From: Stenotrophomonas oahuensis
GTDB lineage: Bacteria; Pseudomonadota; Gammaproteobacteria; Xanthomonadales; Xanthomonadaceae
Assembly (NCBI RefSeq): GCF_031834595.1
Contig: NZ_CP115541.1
Coordinates: forward strand, 434,001 to 498,000
DNA: 64,000 bases
Reading direction: 5' to 3'
Shown: piece after piece, positions 8,885-17,255 of the stretch
Numbering within the stretch: position 1 is the first letter of the stretch
How the letters are laid out: each line of letters begins with the position of its first letter
Notes under the pieces: model-generated
The model's database searches: none
What the model was told of the DNA's origin: nothing
What the model saw: the letters and a program-made list of their open reading frames with translations, nothing else
Position numbers and translations under genes: made by a program

Positions 8885-10069
8885 TTACAGCGTCCCCGCC
8901 GGCACCCGCACCGCGCCTTCCATCAGTACCCGGGCGCTGCGGCTCATCAGCGCCTTGGTGACCACCCACTCGCCCTCCGCCTGGGCCGCCTGCGCCCCAA
9001 CACGCAGCGTGCCGGAGGGATGCCCGAAGGTCACCGCATCGCGCGTTCCGCCCCCGGCGGCCAGATTGACCAGGGTGCCGGGGATGGCGGCGGCAGTGCC
9101 GATGGCCACCGCGGCAGTGCCCATCATCGCGTGGTGCAGCTTGCCCATCGAGAGTGCGCGGGCGTGCAGGTCGATGTCCTTTGCGGGGATCTGCTTGCCA
9201 CTGGAGGACACATAGTCCTGCGCCGGCGCGACAAAGGCGACTTTGGGTGTGTGCTGGCGGGTGGCGGCCTGGTCGATGTGCTCGATCAACCCCATCCGAA
9301 CGGCACCGTGCGCGCGGATCGCTTCGAAGCGGGCCAGCGCGGCTTTGTCCTCGTTGATCACCGGCTGCAATTCGGTACCCTTGTAGCCGAGGTCAGCGGC
9401 GTTGAGGAAGATGGTGGGAATACCGGCAGTGATCATGGTCACCGTGAAGCTGCCGACGCCGGGCACGTCCAGCGTGTCGGTCAGGTTGCCGGTGGGGAAC
9501 ATGGTCCCGCCGTCGGCGTCGTCGGACGGGTCGATGAACTCCAGCGCGATCTCGGCCGCCGGGAAGGTCACCCCGTCCAGCTCGAAGTCGCCGTCTTCCT
9601 GCACCTGACCATCAACGATCGGCACATGCGCCAGGATGGTCTTGCCGATATTGGCCTGCCAGATGCGCACCGTGCAGATGCCGTTGTGCGGAACGCGCGC
9701 CGGGTCGATGAAACCGTTGCTGATCGCAAACGGCCCGACCGCCGTGCTGAGGTTGCCGCAGTTGCCGCTCCAGTCGACGAAGGCGGTGTCGATGGAGACC
9801 TGGCCGTACAGATAATCCACATCGTGATCGGGCACCGAAGCACCCGAGATGATCACGCACTTGCTGGTGCTGGAGGTTGCCCCGCCCATGCCGTCGGTGT
9901 GCTTGCCGTAGGGATCGGGCGAGCCGATCACGCGCATCAGCAGCGCATCACGCGCGGGGCCCGGTGCCTGTGCGGCAACGGGCAGGTCCTGCAGGCGGAA
10001 GAACACGCCTTTGCTGGTGCCACCGCGCATGTAGGTGGCGGGAATGCGGAGTTGGGGCGGGTAGGTCAT
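8885..10069 (-). CDS. prpF: 2-methylaconitate cis-trans isomerase
   Basis: PrpF-family isomerase (394 residues from the ATG at 10069) that converts the 2-methylaconitate isomer released by AcnD into the cis form. The opening PATYMRGGTSKGVFFR is the conserved start of the family, which has the diaminopimelate-epimerase fold. An in-frame start 21 bases upstream would add seven residues outside this conserved start, so I prefer 10069. It is the last gene of the prpB-prpC-acnD-prpF cluster and is separated from acnD by one GTAG palindrome. Confidence 0.93.
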   Translation of the reverse strand: MTYPPQLRIPATYMRGGTSKGVFFRLQDLPVAAQAPGPARDALLMRVIGSPDPYGKHTDGMGGATSSTSKCVIISGASVPDHDVDYLYGQVSIDTAFVDWSGNCGNLSTAVGPFAISNGFIDPARVPHNGICTVRIWQANIGKTILAHVPIVDGQVQEDGDFELDGVTFPAAEIALEFIDPSDDADGGTMFPTGNLTDTLDVPGVGSFTVTMITAGIPTIFLNAADLGYKGTELQPVINEDKAALARFEAIRAHGAVRMGLIEHIDQAATRQHTPKVAFVAPAQDYVSSSGKQIPAKDIDLHARALSMGKLHHAMMGTAAVAIGTAAAIPGTLVNLAAGGGTRDAVTFGHPSGTLRVGAQAAQAEGEWVVTKALMSRSARVLMEGAVRVPAGTL

Positions 10070-10089
10070 TGGGATTCCGGGGGGGGGCA

Positions 10090-10112
10090 AGCCACGCAGG
10101 GCGTGGCTCTAC
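10090..10112 (-). repeat. Single REP/SMAG-like palindrome between acnD and prpF
   Basis: On the minus strand this reads GTAG, then AGCCACGC-CCT-GCGTGGCT (sharing bases with the GTAG). The palindrome is the same type as the one at 51815-51837. It sits between two co-directional genes of one operon, where such hairpins often protect upstream mRNA from 3' exonucleases or reduce downstream expression. Here that would lower prpF relative to acnD. The role is inferred. Confidence 0.75.
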
Positions 10113-10122
10113 AGGGTTTGGG

Positions 10123-12744
10123 TCAGGCCGCCTGGGTGGATTCGAGGAAGTCCTGGGCGAAGCGCTGGAGGACGCCGCCGGCTTCGTAAATGGCCACTTC
10201 CTCGTCGCTGTCCAGGCGGCAGGTGACCGGAACGACCACGTCCTGGCCGTCACGGCGGTGAATGACCAGGCTGAGGTCGGCACGCGGGGTGCGCGCACCA
10301 ATCACGTCGAAGGTCTCGGTGCCGTCAATGCCCAGGGTCAGGCGGGTGGTGCCCGGCTTGAACTCGAGCGGGAGTACGCCCATGCCGATCAGATTGGTAC
10401 GGTGGATGCGTTCGAAGCCCTCGGCGGCGATCGCCTCCACGCCGGCAAGGCGTACGCCCTTGGCCGCCCAGTCGCGCGAACTGCCCTGGCCGTAGTCCGC
10501 ACCGGCAATGATGATCAGCGGCTGCTTGCGCTCCATGTAGGTTTCAATCGCCTCCCACATGCGCATGACCTTGCCCTCCGGCTCGACCCGGGCCAGCGAG
10601 CCCTGCTTCACGCTGCCATCCTCGTTGCGGACCATCTCGTTGAACAGCTTGGGGTTGGCGAAGGTGGCACGCTGCGCGGTGAGGTGGTCGCCACGGTGGG
10701 TGGCGTAGGAATTGAAGTCCTCTTCAGGCAAGCCCATCTTCGCCAGGTATTCGCCGGCGGCGCTGGAGGCCAGGATCGCATTGGAGGGCGACAGGTGGTC
10801 GGTGGTGATGTTGTCGGGCAGCACCGCCAGCGCACGCATGCCGGCCAGCGTGCGCTCACCGGCCAGCGCGCCTTCCCAATACGGCGGACGGCGGATGTAG
10901 GTGCTCTGCGGACGCCAGTCGTACAACGGGCTGACCGTGGGCCCGGCGTGTTCCACACGGATATTGAACATCGGGTTGTAGACGCTGCGGAACTGTTCCG
11001 GCTTCACCGCAGCCTTCACGACGGCGTCGATCTCGGCGTCGCTCGGCCAGATGTCCTTCAGGCGCACTTCGTTGCCCTGCGCATCGACGCCCAGCACATC
11101 CTTTTCAATGTCAAAGCGAACGGTGCCGGCGATGGCGTAGGCGATCACCAGGGGCGGCGAGGCCAGGAACGCCTGCTTGGCATAGGGATGGATACGGCCG
11201 TCGAAATTGCGGTTACCCGACAGCACCGCGGTGGCATACAGGTCACGGTCGATGATCTCCTGCTGGATGACCGGATCCAGCGCGCCACTCATGCCGTTGC
11301 AGGTGGTGCAGGCGAACGCGACGATGCCAAAGCCCAGCTTTTCAAGGTCCGGCAGCAGACCGGCCTCCTCTAGGTACAGCTGCACGGCCTTGGAGCCCGG
11401 GGCCAGCGAGGATTTCACCCACGGCTTGCGTAGCAGGCCGCGCTCGTTGGCCTTGCGCGCCAGCAGACCGGCCGCGATCACGTTGCGCGGATTAGAGGTA
11501 TTGGTGCAGCTGGTGATGGCGGCGATGATCACCGCACCATCAGGCATCAGGCCCTGCGCCTGTTCGGCCTTGCCGGCTTCGAGCTTGGCGGCATCGGCGA
11601 TGCCGCGCTCAACCAGCGCCGACACCGGCAGGCGACGGTGCGGATTGCTCGGGCCAGCCATGTTTCGGACCACGCTGGACAGGTCAAAGCGCAGCACGCG
11701 CGGATACTGCGCGGTCACCAGGTCATCGGCCCACAGCCCGGTGGTGCGGGCGTAGGTTTCGACCAGCGCGACCTGGGCTTCCTCGCGCCCGGTCAGGCGC
11801 AGGTAGTCGGTGGTCTGGCTGTCGATATAGAACATCGCCGCGGTCGCACCGTATTCCGGGCACATATTGGAAATGGTGGCGCGGTCGCCGATGGTCAGCG
11901 CGGCGGCACCTTCGCCGAAGAACTCCAGCCACGCACCGACCACGCGCTCGGCGCGCAGGAATTCGGTCAGCGCCAGCACCACGTCGGTGGCGGTGATGCC
12001 CGGCTGCGGCCTGCCGCTGAGCTCCACGCCGACGATATCGGGCAGGCGCATCCACGAGGCGCGGCCCAGCATGACGTTCTCTGCCTCCAGCCCGCCGACG
12101 CCGATGGCGATCACGCCCAATGCATCCACGTGCGGGGTATGGCTGTCGGTGCCGACGCAGGTATCGGGGAAGGCGACGCCGTCCTGCACGTAGATCACCG
12201 GCGACATTTTCTCCAGATTGATCTGGTGCATGATGCCGTTGCCCGGCGGAATCACGTCCACGTTCTGGAAGGCCAACTTGGTCCAGTCGATGAAGTGGAA
12301 GCGGTCTTCGTTGCGCCGATCTTCGATGGCGCGGTTCTTCTCAAATGCCTGCGGATCGTAGCCACCACATTCCACCGCCAGCGAATGGTCAACGATCAGC
12401 TGCACCGGAACGACCGGATTGACCTTGGCCGGGTCGCCACCGCCATCCGCGATTGCGTCACGCAGGCCGGCGAGATCGACCAGCGCGGTCTGGCCCAGGA
12501 TGTCGTGGCAGACCACGCGCGCCGGGAACCAGGGGAAATCCAGGTCCTGGCGGCGCTCGATCAGCTGGGTCAGCGAAGCCGTGAGGCTGGCCGGGTCGCA
12601 GCGGCGCACCAGGTTTTCGGCCAGCACGCGCGAGACATACGGCAGCGTGGCATAGGCTCCCGGCGCGATCGCGTCGACGGCGGCACGGGCGTCGAAATAG
12701 TCCAGCGAGGTGCCGGAAAGGGTTTTGCGGTATTGCGTGTTCAT
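10123..12744 (-). CDS. acnD: Fe/S-dependent 2-methylcitrate dehydratase AcnD
   Basis: Aconitase-family enzyme (873 residues) that dehydrates 2-methylcitrate in the AcnD/PrpF version of the methylcitrate cycle. Iron-sulfur cysteines are visible in ITSCTNTSN and in FACTTCNGMSG; the swivel domain is at the C terminus (GADYGQGSSRDWAAKG). Start placed at ATG 12744 (MNTQYRKTL); an in-frame start at 12753 would add three residues. The neighbouring prpF is the accessory gene that distinguishes AcnD from aconitase A. No prpD was found. Confidence 0.93.
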   Translation of the reverse strand: MNTQYRKTLSGTSLDYFDARAAVDAIAPGAYATLPYVSRVLAENLVRRCDPASLTASLTQLIERRQDLDFPWFPARVVCHDILGQTALVDLAGLRDAIADGGGDPAKVNPVVPVQLIVDHSLAVECGGYDPQAFEKNRAIEDRRNEDRFHFIDWTKLAFQNVDVIPPGNGIMHQINLEKMSPVIYVQDGVAFPDTCVGTDSHTPHVDALGVIAIGVGGLEAENVMLGRASWMRLPDIVGVELSGRPQPGITATDVVLALTEFLRAERVVGAWLEFFGEGAAALTIGDRATISNMCPEYGATAAMFYIDSQTTDYLRLTGREEAQVALVETYARTTGLWADDLVTAQYPRVLRFDLSSVVRNMAGPSNPHRRLPVSALVERGIADAAKLEAGKAEQAQGLMPDGAVIIAAITSCTNTSNPRNVIAAGLLARKANERGLLRKPWVKSSLAPGSKAVQLYLEEAGLLPDLEKLGFGIVAFACTTCNGMSGALDPVIQQEIIDRDLYATAVLSGNRNFDGRIHPYAKQAFLASPPLVIAYAIAGTVRFDIEKDVLGVDAQGNEVRLKDIWPSDAEIDAVVKAAVKPEQFRSVYNPMFNIRVEHAGPTVSPLYDWRPQSTYIRRPPYWEGALAGERTLAGMRALAVLPDNITTDHLSPSNAILASSAAGEYLAKMGLPEEDFNSYATHRGDHLTAQRATFANPKLFNEMVRNEDGSVKQGSLARVEPEGKVMRMWEAIETYMERKQPLIIIAGADYGQGSSRDWAAKGVRLAGVEAIAAEGFERIHRTNLIGMGVLPLEFKPGTTRLTLGIDGTETFDVIGARTPRADLSLVIHRRDGQDVVVPVTCRLDSDEEVAIYEAGGVLQRFAQDFLESTQAA

Positions 12745-12825
12745 TGCGGTCATGGCTGGCGTGTAACGCAGATTGGCGGGCCGAAAGAGGATACGTGTGC
12801 CGGCCCCGAAGGGCCGGCGGCGGCA

Positions 12826-13983
12826 TCATGCGCGCTCGGACAGCGGCACGAAGACCTGGTCTTCCGGGCCGGTGTAGTTGGCGCTGGGGCGGATGATCTT
12901 GCCGTCGATGCGCTGCTCGATGACGTGCGCGCTCCAGCCGGAGGTGCGGGCGATGACGAACAGCGGGGTGAACATCGCGGTGGGAACGCCCATCATGTGG
13001 TAGCTGACCGCGCTGAACCAGTCCAGGTTCGGGAACATCTTCTTGATGTCCCACATCACCGACTCCAGGCGCTCGGCGATGTCGTACATCTTCAGGTTGC
13101 CCTGCTCCGCCGAGAGTTCACGGGCGACGTCCTTGATCACCTTGTTGCGCGGGTCGCTGACCGTGTACACCGGGTGACCGAAACCGATCACCACTTCCTT
13201 GCGTTCCACGCGGGCCTTGATGTCAGCCTCGGCATCGTCCGGGCTGTCGTAGCGCTTCTGCACCTCAAAGGCCACTTCGTTGGCACCGCCGTGCTTGGGA
13301 CCGCGCAGCGCGCCAATACCCCCGGCAATGCAGCTGTACATGTCGCTGCCGGTACCGGCAATGACGCGACAGGTGAAGGTGGAGGCATTGAACTCGTGCT
13401 CGGCGTACAGGATCAGCGAGGTGTGCATGGCGCGCACCCACGAGTCCTGCGGCTTTTCGCCGTGGAGCAGGTGCAGGAAGTGACCGCCGATGGAGTCATC
13501 GTCGGTTTCCACGTCAATGGCGCGGCCGTTGTGACTCCAGTGGTACCAGTACAGCAGCATCGAGCCCAGGCAGGCCATCAGTTTGTCGGCGATGTCTCGC
13601 GCGCCCGGGTGATTGTGGTCGTCCTTCTCCGGCGACACGCAGCCCAGCACGGACACGCCCGTGCGCATGACATCCATCGGGTGGGCCGACGGCGGCAGCT
13701 CTTCCAGTGCCGCCTTGACCGCTGCCGGAATGCCGCGCAGCGACTTCAGCTTGGCCTTGTAGGCGGTCAGCTCGGCGCGGGTGGGCAGCTTGCCGTGCAC
13801 CAGCAGGTGGGCGATTTCCTCGAACTCACTGGTGTTGGCCAGGTCCAGGATGTCATAGCCGCGGTAATGCAGGTCGTTGCCGCTGCGGCCGACGGTGCAC
13901 AGCGCGGTGTTGCCGGCAGCGGTGCCGGACAGGGCGACGGACTTCTTCGGCTTGAAGCCGGGGGCGGTGGTTGCTTCGCTCAT
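12826..13983 (-). CDS. prpC: 2-methylcitrate synthase
   Basis: Citrate-synthase-family enzyme of 385 residues condensing propionyl-CoA with oxaloacetate to 2-methylcitrate. Visible family blocks are [31 protein letters not shown] (with the active-site His of GPKHGG) and the motif GFGHPVY with a second catalytic His. ATG at 13983 ([14 protein letters not shown]) is chosen over a longer open frame to 14145, because that extension would overlap the end of prpB. Second gene of the cluster, 28 bases after prpB. Confidence 0.95.
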   Translation of the reverse strand: MSEATTAPGFKPKKSVALSGTAAGNTALCTVGRSGNDLHYRGYDILDLANTSEFEEIAHLLVHGKLPTRAELTAYKAKLKSLRGIPAAVKAALEELPPSAHPMDVMRTGVSVLGCVSPEKDDHNHPGARDIADKLMACLGSMLLYWYHWSHNGRAIDVETDDDSIGGHFLHLLHGEKPQDSWVRAMHTSLILYAEHEFNASTFTCRVIAGTGSDMYSCIAGGIGALRGPKHGGANEVAFEVQKRYDSPDDAEADIKARVERKEVVIGFGHPVYTVSDPRNKVIKDVARELSAEQGNLKMYDIAERLESVMWDIKKMFPNLDWFSAVSYHMMGVPTAMFTPLFVIARTSGWSAHVIEQRIDGKIIRPSANYTGPEDQVFVPLSERA

Positions 13984-14011
13984 GATCCCTCCAGAAAACG
14001 GTAGTACGGAA

Positions 14012-14902
14012 TTACTTCTTGGCGGCGAACAGCGCGTCGAGCTGCTGCTCGAAGGCGTGGTAGCCGATACGGTCGTAGAGTTCCTCGCGCGTCTGCATGG
14101 TATCCACCACGTTCTTCTGGTGGCCATCGCGACGGATGGTCTCATATACGTTCTCGGCGGCCTTGTTGGCGGCGCGGAACGCGGACAGCGGGAACAACTG
14201 GATCGCCACGCCGGCCGAGGCCAGCTCGTCGCGGCTGAACAGCGGGGTCTTGCCGAATTCAGTGATGTTGGCCAGCACCGGCACCTTCACCGCATCGACG
14301 AAGCGGCGGTAGGTATCCAGATCGTATGCGGCCTCGGCGAAGATGCCGTCGGCACCGGCTTCCACGCAGGCAATGGCACGCTCGATGGCGGCGTCCACCC
14401 CGTCCACCTGGATGGCGTCGGTACGGGCAATGAGGAAGAAGTCCGGGTCGGTCTTGGCGTCGGCCGCAGCCTTCACACGGTCGACCATTTCTCCCTGCGA
14501 GACGATTTCCTTGCCGGGACGGTGGCCGCAGCGCTTGGCCCCGACCTGGTCTTCAATGTGGCAGGCGGCGGCCCCGGCTTTGATCAGCGACTTCACGGTA
14601 CGCGCAATGTTGAACGCGCTGGGGCCGAAGCCGGTGTCGATGTCGACCATCAACGGCAGGTCGCACACGTCGGTAATGCGGCGCACGTCGATCAGGACAT
14701 CTTCGAGCGTGTTGATGCCCAGGTCCGGCAGGCCCAGCGAGCCCGCAGCGACGCCGCCGCCGGACAGGTAGATGGCACGGTAACCGGCGCGCTGCGCCAG
14801 CAGTGCGTGGTTGGCATTGATTGCACCGATCACCTGCAGGGGTGACTCGGCGGCCAGGGCGGCGCGGAAGCGCGCGCCGGCAGAAACAACAGAAGTGGTC
14901 AT
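14012..14902 (-). CDS. prpB: 2-methylisocitrate lyase
   Basis: Isocitrate-lyase-superfamily enzyme (296 residues) that splits 2-methylisocitrate into pyruvate and succinate, the last step of the methylcitrate cycle. The signature KRCGHRPGK contains the catalytic Cys, preceded by the EDQVG block. Length matches the family. It is the first gene of the cluster and begins about 35 bases after a sigma-54 promoter at 14937-14951. Confidence 0.96.
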   Translation of the reverse strand: MTTSVVSAGARFRAALAAESPLQVIGAINANHALLAQRAGYRAIYLSGGGVAAGSLGLPDLGINTLEDVLIDVRRITDVCDLPLMVDIDTGFGPSAFNIARTVKSLIKAGAAACHIEDQVGAKRCGHRPGKEIVSQGEMVDRVKAAADAKTDPDFFLIARTDAIQVDGVDAAIERAIACVEAGADGIFAEAAYDLDTYRRFVDAVKVPVLANITEFGKTPLFSRDELASAGVAIQLFPLSAFRAANKAAENVYETIRRDGHQKNVVDTMQTREELYDRIGYHAFEQQLDALFAAKK

Positions 14903-14936
14903 TCAGCCGTCCATCGTGGTAACTGGGTTGACCTGC

Positions 14937-14951
14937 GCAAGGGCCGTGCCA
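14937..14951 (-). promoter_or_regulatory. Sigma-54 (-24/-12) promoter of prpBC-acnD-prpF
   Basis: On the minus strand the sequence is TGGCAC-GGCCC-TTGC, matching the sigma-54 consensus TGGCAC-N5-TTGC exactly. The predicted start site is about 24 bases ahead of the prpB ATG at 14902. The divergent gene encodes a sigma-54 activator of the PrpR type, so promoter and activator agree. Confidence 0.9.
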
Positions 14952-14984
14952 GCGCACAAGCCATTGATTTCATTGAACCCGACC

Positions 14985-15019
14985 GTTTCAATTCGCGTTT
15001 CATCTTGAAACATTGAAAC
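14985..15019. promoter_or_regulatory. Probable PrpR binding site (paired TGAAAC inverted repeats)
   Basis: Two GTTTCA copies (14985-14990, 14997-15002) are followed by two TGAAAC copies (15006-15011, 15014-15019), making a nested inverted repeat. A further TGAAAC lies at 15039-15044, just inside prpR. The centre is roughly 75-80 bases upstream of the predicted prpB transcription start, a usual place for a sigma-54 enhancer. The site also overlaps the prpR start region, so autoregulation is likely. Confidence 0.75.
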
Positions 15020-15028
15020 ACCTGTAAC

Positions 15029-16666
15029 ATGGACTCACTGAAACATCCCGACTCGGCCATGTCCCTTCATCTCCCCCGCCACCGCCTGCCCGACCCGGAC
15101 CCCGGTCACCTGCCGGTGATCTGGACAGTCAGCGTGTCACGCCTGACCGGTCTGCTGGGGGATGTGATCCCCGAGTTCGACCGGCGCGCGCGGATCGTGC
15201 CAATCAACCTGGGTTTTGAGGAAGCGGTGGACGTGATTGGCCAGCGGCTGCGTCGCGAGCACTGCGACGTGGTGATCGCCGGCGGCTCAAATGCGGCCTA
15301 CCTGCGCAGCCGGCTGGAGGTGCCGCTGGTGCCGATCCAAGCCAATGGCTTCGACCTGATGGAGGCACTGGCACGCGCACGACGGATCGCCCTGCGCATC
15401 GGCCTGGTGACGCATGCCACCGACGTCCCCACCTTCGGCAGCTTCCAGCACAGCTTCGGGCTGGATATCGAACATCGGCGCTTTGTCACCCGCGAAGATG
15501 CGCGCGACTGCATTGCCGATCTGCGCGCCAACGGGATTGAAGTGATCGTCGGCACCGGCATGGCGATTGACCACGCCGAACAGATGGGCCTGCCCGGCGT
15601 ACTTCTGTATTCCGCCGATTCGGTCCGCCAGGCCTTTGAACATGCACTGGAACTGACCCAGACCCTGGCCCGCTCGGGTGCCGCCCCGATCCGCCGTCGG
15701 GTAACCGCGCGCCACCGCGAGCGTGACCCGGTCCTGTTGGGCGACAGCCCGGCCATGCAGCAGGTGCGCGAACGCGTGGCGCTGTATGCGCCGCACGACA
15801 GCACAGTACTGGTCAGCGGTGCCACCGGCACCGGCAAGGAACTGGTCGCGCGGCAACTGCATGCTGGCAGCGGGCGACGCGGCAGGTTCGTGGCGATCAA
15901 CTGCGGGGCGATCAGCGAGTCGCTGCTGGAGGCGGAGCTGTTCGGCTACACCGAAGGTGCCTTTACCGGTGCGCGACGCGGCGGCCGCGTGGGCCTGGTC
16001 GAGGCTGCCGACGGCGGCACGCTGTTCCTGGACGAGATCGGCGAGCTGCCCCTCGCGTTGCAGACCCGACTGCTGCGCGTGCTCGAGGAACGCGAAGTGC
16101 TGCGGGTCGGGGCAACCGAGCCGGTGGCAGTGAACGTGCGGGTCGTCGCCGCCACTTTGCAGACTCTGGAGTCACTGGTGGAGGCTGGCAAGTTCCGGCG
16201 CGACCTGTACTACCGGCTGGCCGCCCTGCGCATTGCCCTGCCTCGGCTGCAGGACCATGCCCAGGACGTGCCGGCGCTGCTGGAACACTTCTTCCAGCAA
16301 CTTGGACAACGCGCCAGTCCACTGGACGCCGCCGCCCTGCAACGCCTGCGCGATTACGCTTGGCCGGGCAATGTGCGCGAACTGCGCAACCTGGTGGACC
16401 GGCTGCGGGTGCATTGGCCCGCCAGCACCGGAACACTTGGACTGGCGCAGCTGATGGAGTGGGCTCCCGAAGTGAGCGATTCAGGACGCCTTGATGTAGC
16501 GGATACACCTTCCGACGGAAAGATGCCGCTGATGGCGGGACATCGCCCCGCCCCTGAAACAGTGGCCCGGGTACTGGCAGACTGTGGCGGCAATCGGGAA
16601 GTCGCCGCTGCACGCCTCGGCGTATCGCGCACCACCTTGTGGCGCTGGCTGCGACGCACCGGCTGA
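15029..16666 (+). CDS. prpR: Propionate catabolism activator PrpR (sigma-54-dependent)
   Basis: Enhancer-binding protein of 545 residues. An N-terminal PrpR_N sensor domain (about 30-190, thought to sense 2-methylcitrate) precedes an AAA+ domain with Walker A GATGTGKE (about 264-271), the sigma-54 contact loop GAFTGA (about 310) and Walker [13 protein letters not shown]-terminal Fis-type helix-turn-helix follows ([20 protein letters not shown]). Divergent from prpB. The ATG at 15029 has no clear Shine-Dalgarno, and a second in-frame ATG at 15059 would place all TGAAAC repeats outside the coding region, so the true start may be 15059. Confidence 0.95.
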   Translation: MDSLKHPDSAMSLHLPRHRLPDPDPGHLPVIWTVSVSRLTGLLGDVIPEFDRRARIVPINLGFEEAVDVIGQRLRREHCDVVIAGGSNAAYLRSRLEVPLVPIQANGFDLMEALARARRIALRIGLVTHATDVPTFGSFQHSFGLDIEHRRFVTREDARDCIADLRANGIEVIVGTGMAIDHAEQMGLPGVLLYSADSVRQAFEHALELTQTLARSGAAPIRRRVTARHRERDPVLLGDSPAMQQVRERVALYAPHDSTVLVSGATGTGKELVARQLHAGSGRRGRFVAINCGAISESLLEAELFGYTEGAFTGARRGGRVGLVEAADGGTLFLDEIGELPLALQTRLLRVLEEREVLRVGATEPVAVNVRVVAATLQTLESLVEAGKFRRDLYYRLAALRIALPRLQDHAQDVPALLEHFFQQLGQRASPLDAAALQRLRDYAWPGNVRELRNLVDRLRVHWPASTGTLGLAQLMEWAPEVSDSGRLDVADTPSDGKMPLMAGHRPAPETVARVLADCGGNREVAAARLGVSRTTLWRWLRRTG

Positions 16667-16674
16667 TCGCGCCC

Positions 16675-16696
16675 GGTTGGCGCATTTCGCCCAACC
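16675..16696 (+). terminator. Hairpin after prpR
   Basis: GGTTGG (16675-16680) pairs with CCAACC (16691-16696), with extra C-G pairs toward the loop. It stands 9 bases after the prpR stop and is followed by AAGAAAAACG rather than a T tract, so it is at best a weak or factor-dependent terminator. Confidence 0.4.
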
Positions 16697-17047
16697 AAGA
16701 AAAACGCCACGTGTATTTTCGGCTTATTCCGACGTTCGGACGCGGACAAATCTGTCGCATCCCGACGTTCCCGCGCGCAGCGTCCCGTTCATCCACTCGC
16801 ACCGCAGGCATCACCACGCCGCGTGCCGAAGCACATCCCGACACGCAGTGACGCGACCAGCGCACCTGTGGCTGGAAACGTGTTCAGCACTCCAAACCGT
16901 GCGTGAACTCTCCCGCTTCCGTGCGATGCCCACGTACGGCTCGCGAAGGTAGGTTCGATCTCGGACAGATTGCAGACCTTGCTGCTTCCGTCACCGTCAT
17001 GCGCGCCGCCCGCGCGCATCCCATTGCCATGCTCCGTGAGATCACCC
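16697..17047. other. Non-coding or unassigned stretch before the unknown 847-residue gene
   Basis: About 350 bases with no reading frame that looks coding. Short frames exist on both strands, but they give low-complexity, Ser/Arg/Pro-rich products without recognisable motifs. I looked for a plant-inducible-promoter box (TTCGB-N15-TTCGB), because the downstream gene has an effector-like N terminus, and found none: the closest pair, two TTCGG copies near 16727-16745, is only 12 bases apart. No tRNA-like fold was seen. Confidence 0.5.
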
Positions 17048-17221
17048 GTGCAGTACCAGATCGCTTTCGCCACCTCTGCTCCTTCAGACACGCCTGCCGA
17101 TGCAGTCAATGACGACGTCGTGCCGCCCTCCGGGAATGCGCCGGTGCCAGAGTTGGGCACGCTGTTCCCCGTACAGCTGCCCGACCGACCCGCTGCCAAC
17201 ACCGAACCGATGCGCCGTTAG
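17048..17221 (+). CDS. Possible small protein, 57 residues, unknown
   Basis: A frame starting with GTG and ending TAG 34 bases before the next gene. The product (MQYQIAFATSAPSDTPADAV...) is acidic and rich in Pro, Asp and Ala with no Cys. No family is recognised. Support is limited to codon use close to that of neighbouring genes and to its position directly upstream of the unknown 847-residue gene. There is no strong ribosome-binding site. If real it could be a small partner of the next gene; it may equally be chance. Confidence 0.25.
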   Translation: MQYQIAFATSAPSDTPADAVNDDVVPPSGNAPVPELGTLFPVQLPDRPAANTEPMRR

Positions 17222-17255
17222 GCCCTGTCGCCTGCCCGTTGCCACGAGGTAATTC

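Noticed and set aside
15029..16666. prpR as a nitrogen-type or other activator
   Set aside because: The N-terminal region matches PrpR and the gene is divergent from prpB with a sigma-54 promoter, so a different role is less likely.
16789..17202. Minus-strand frame of 137 codons in the gap after prpR
   Set aside because: Product is Ser/Gly/Thr-rich without any motif, and there is no ribosome-binding site.
16697..17255. Plant-inducible-promoter (HrpX) box upstream of the 847-residue gene
   Set aside because: No TTCGB pair with 15-base spacing was found; the nearest pair is 12 bases apart.
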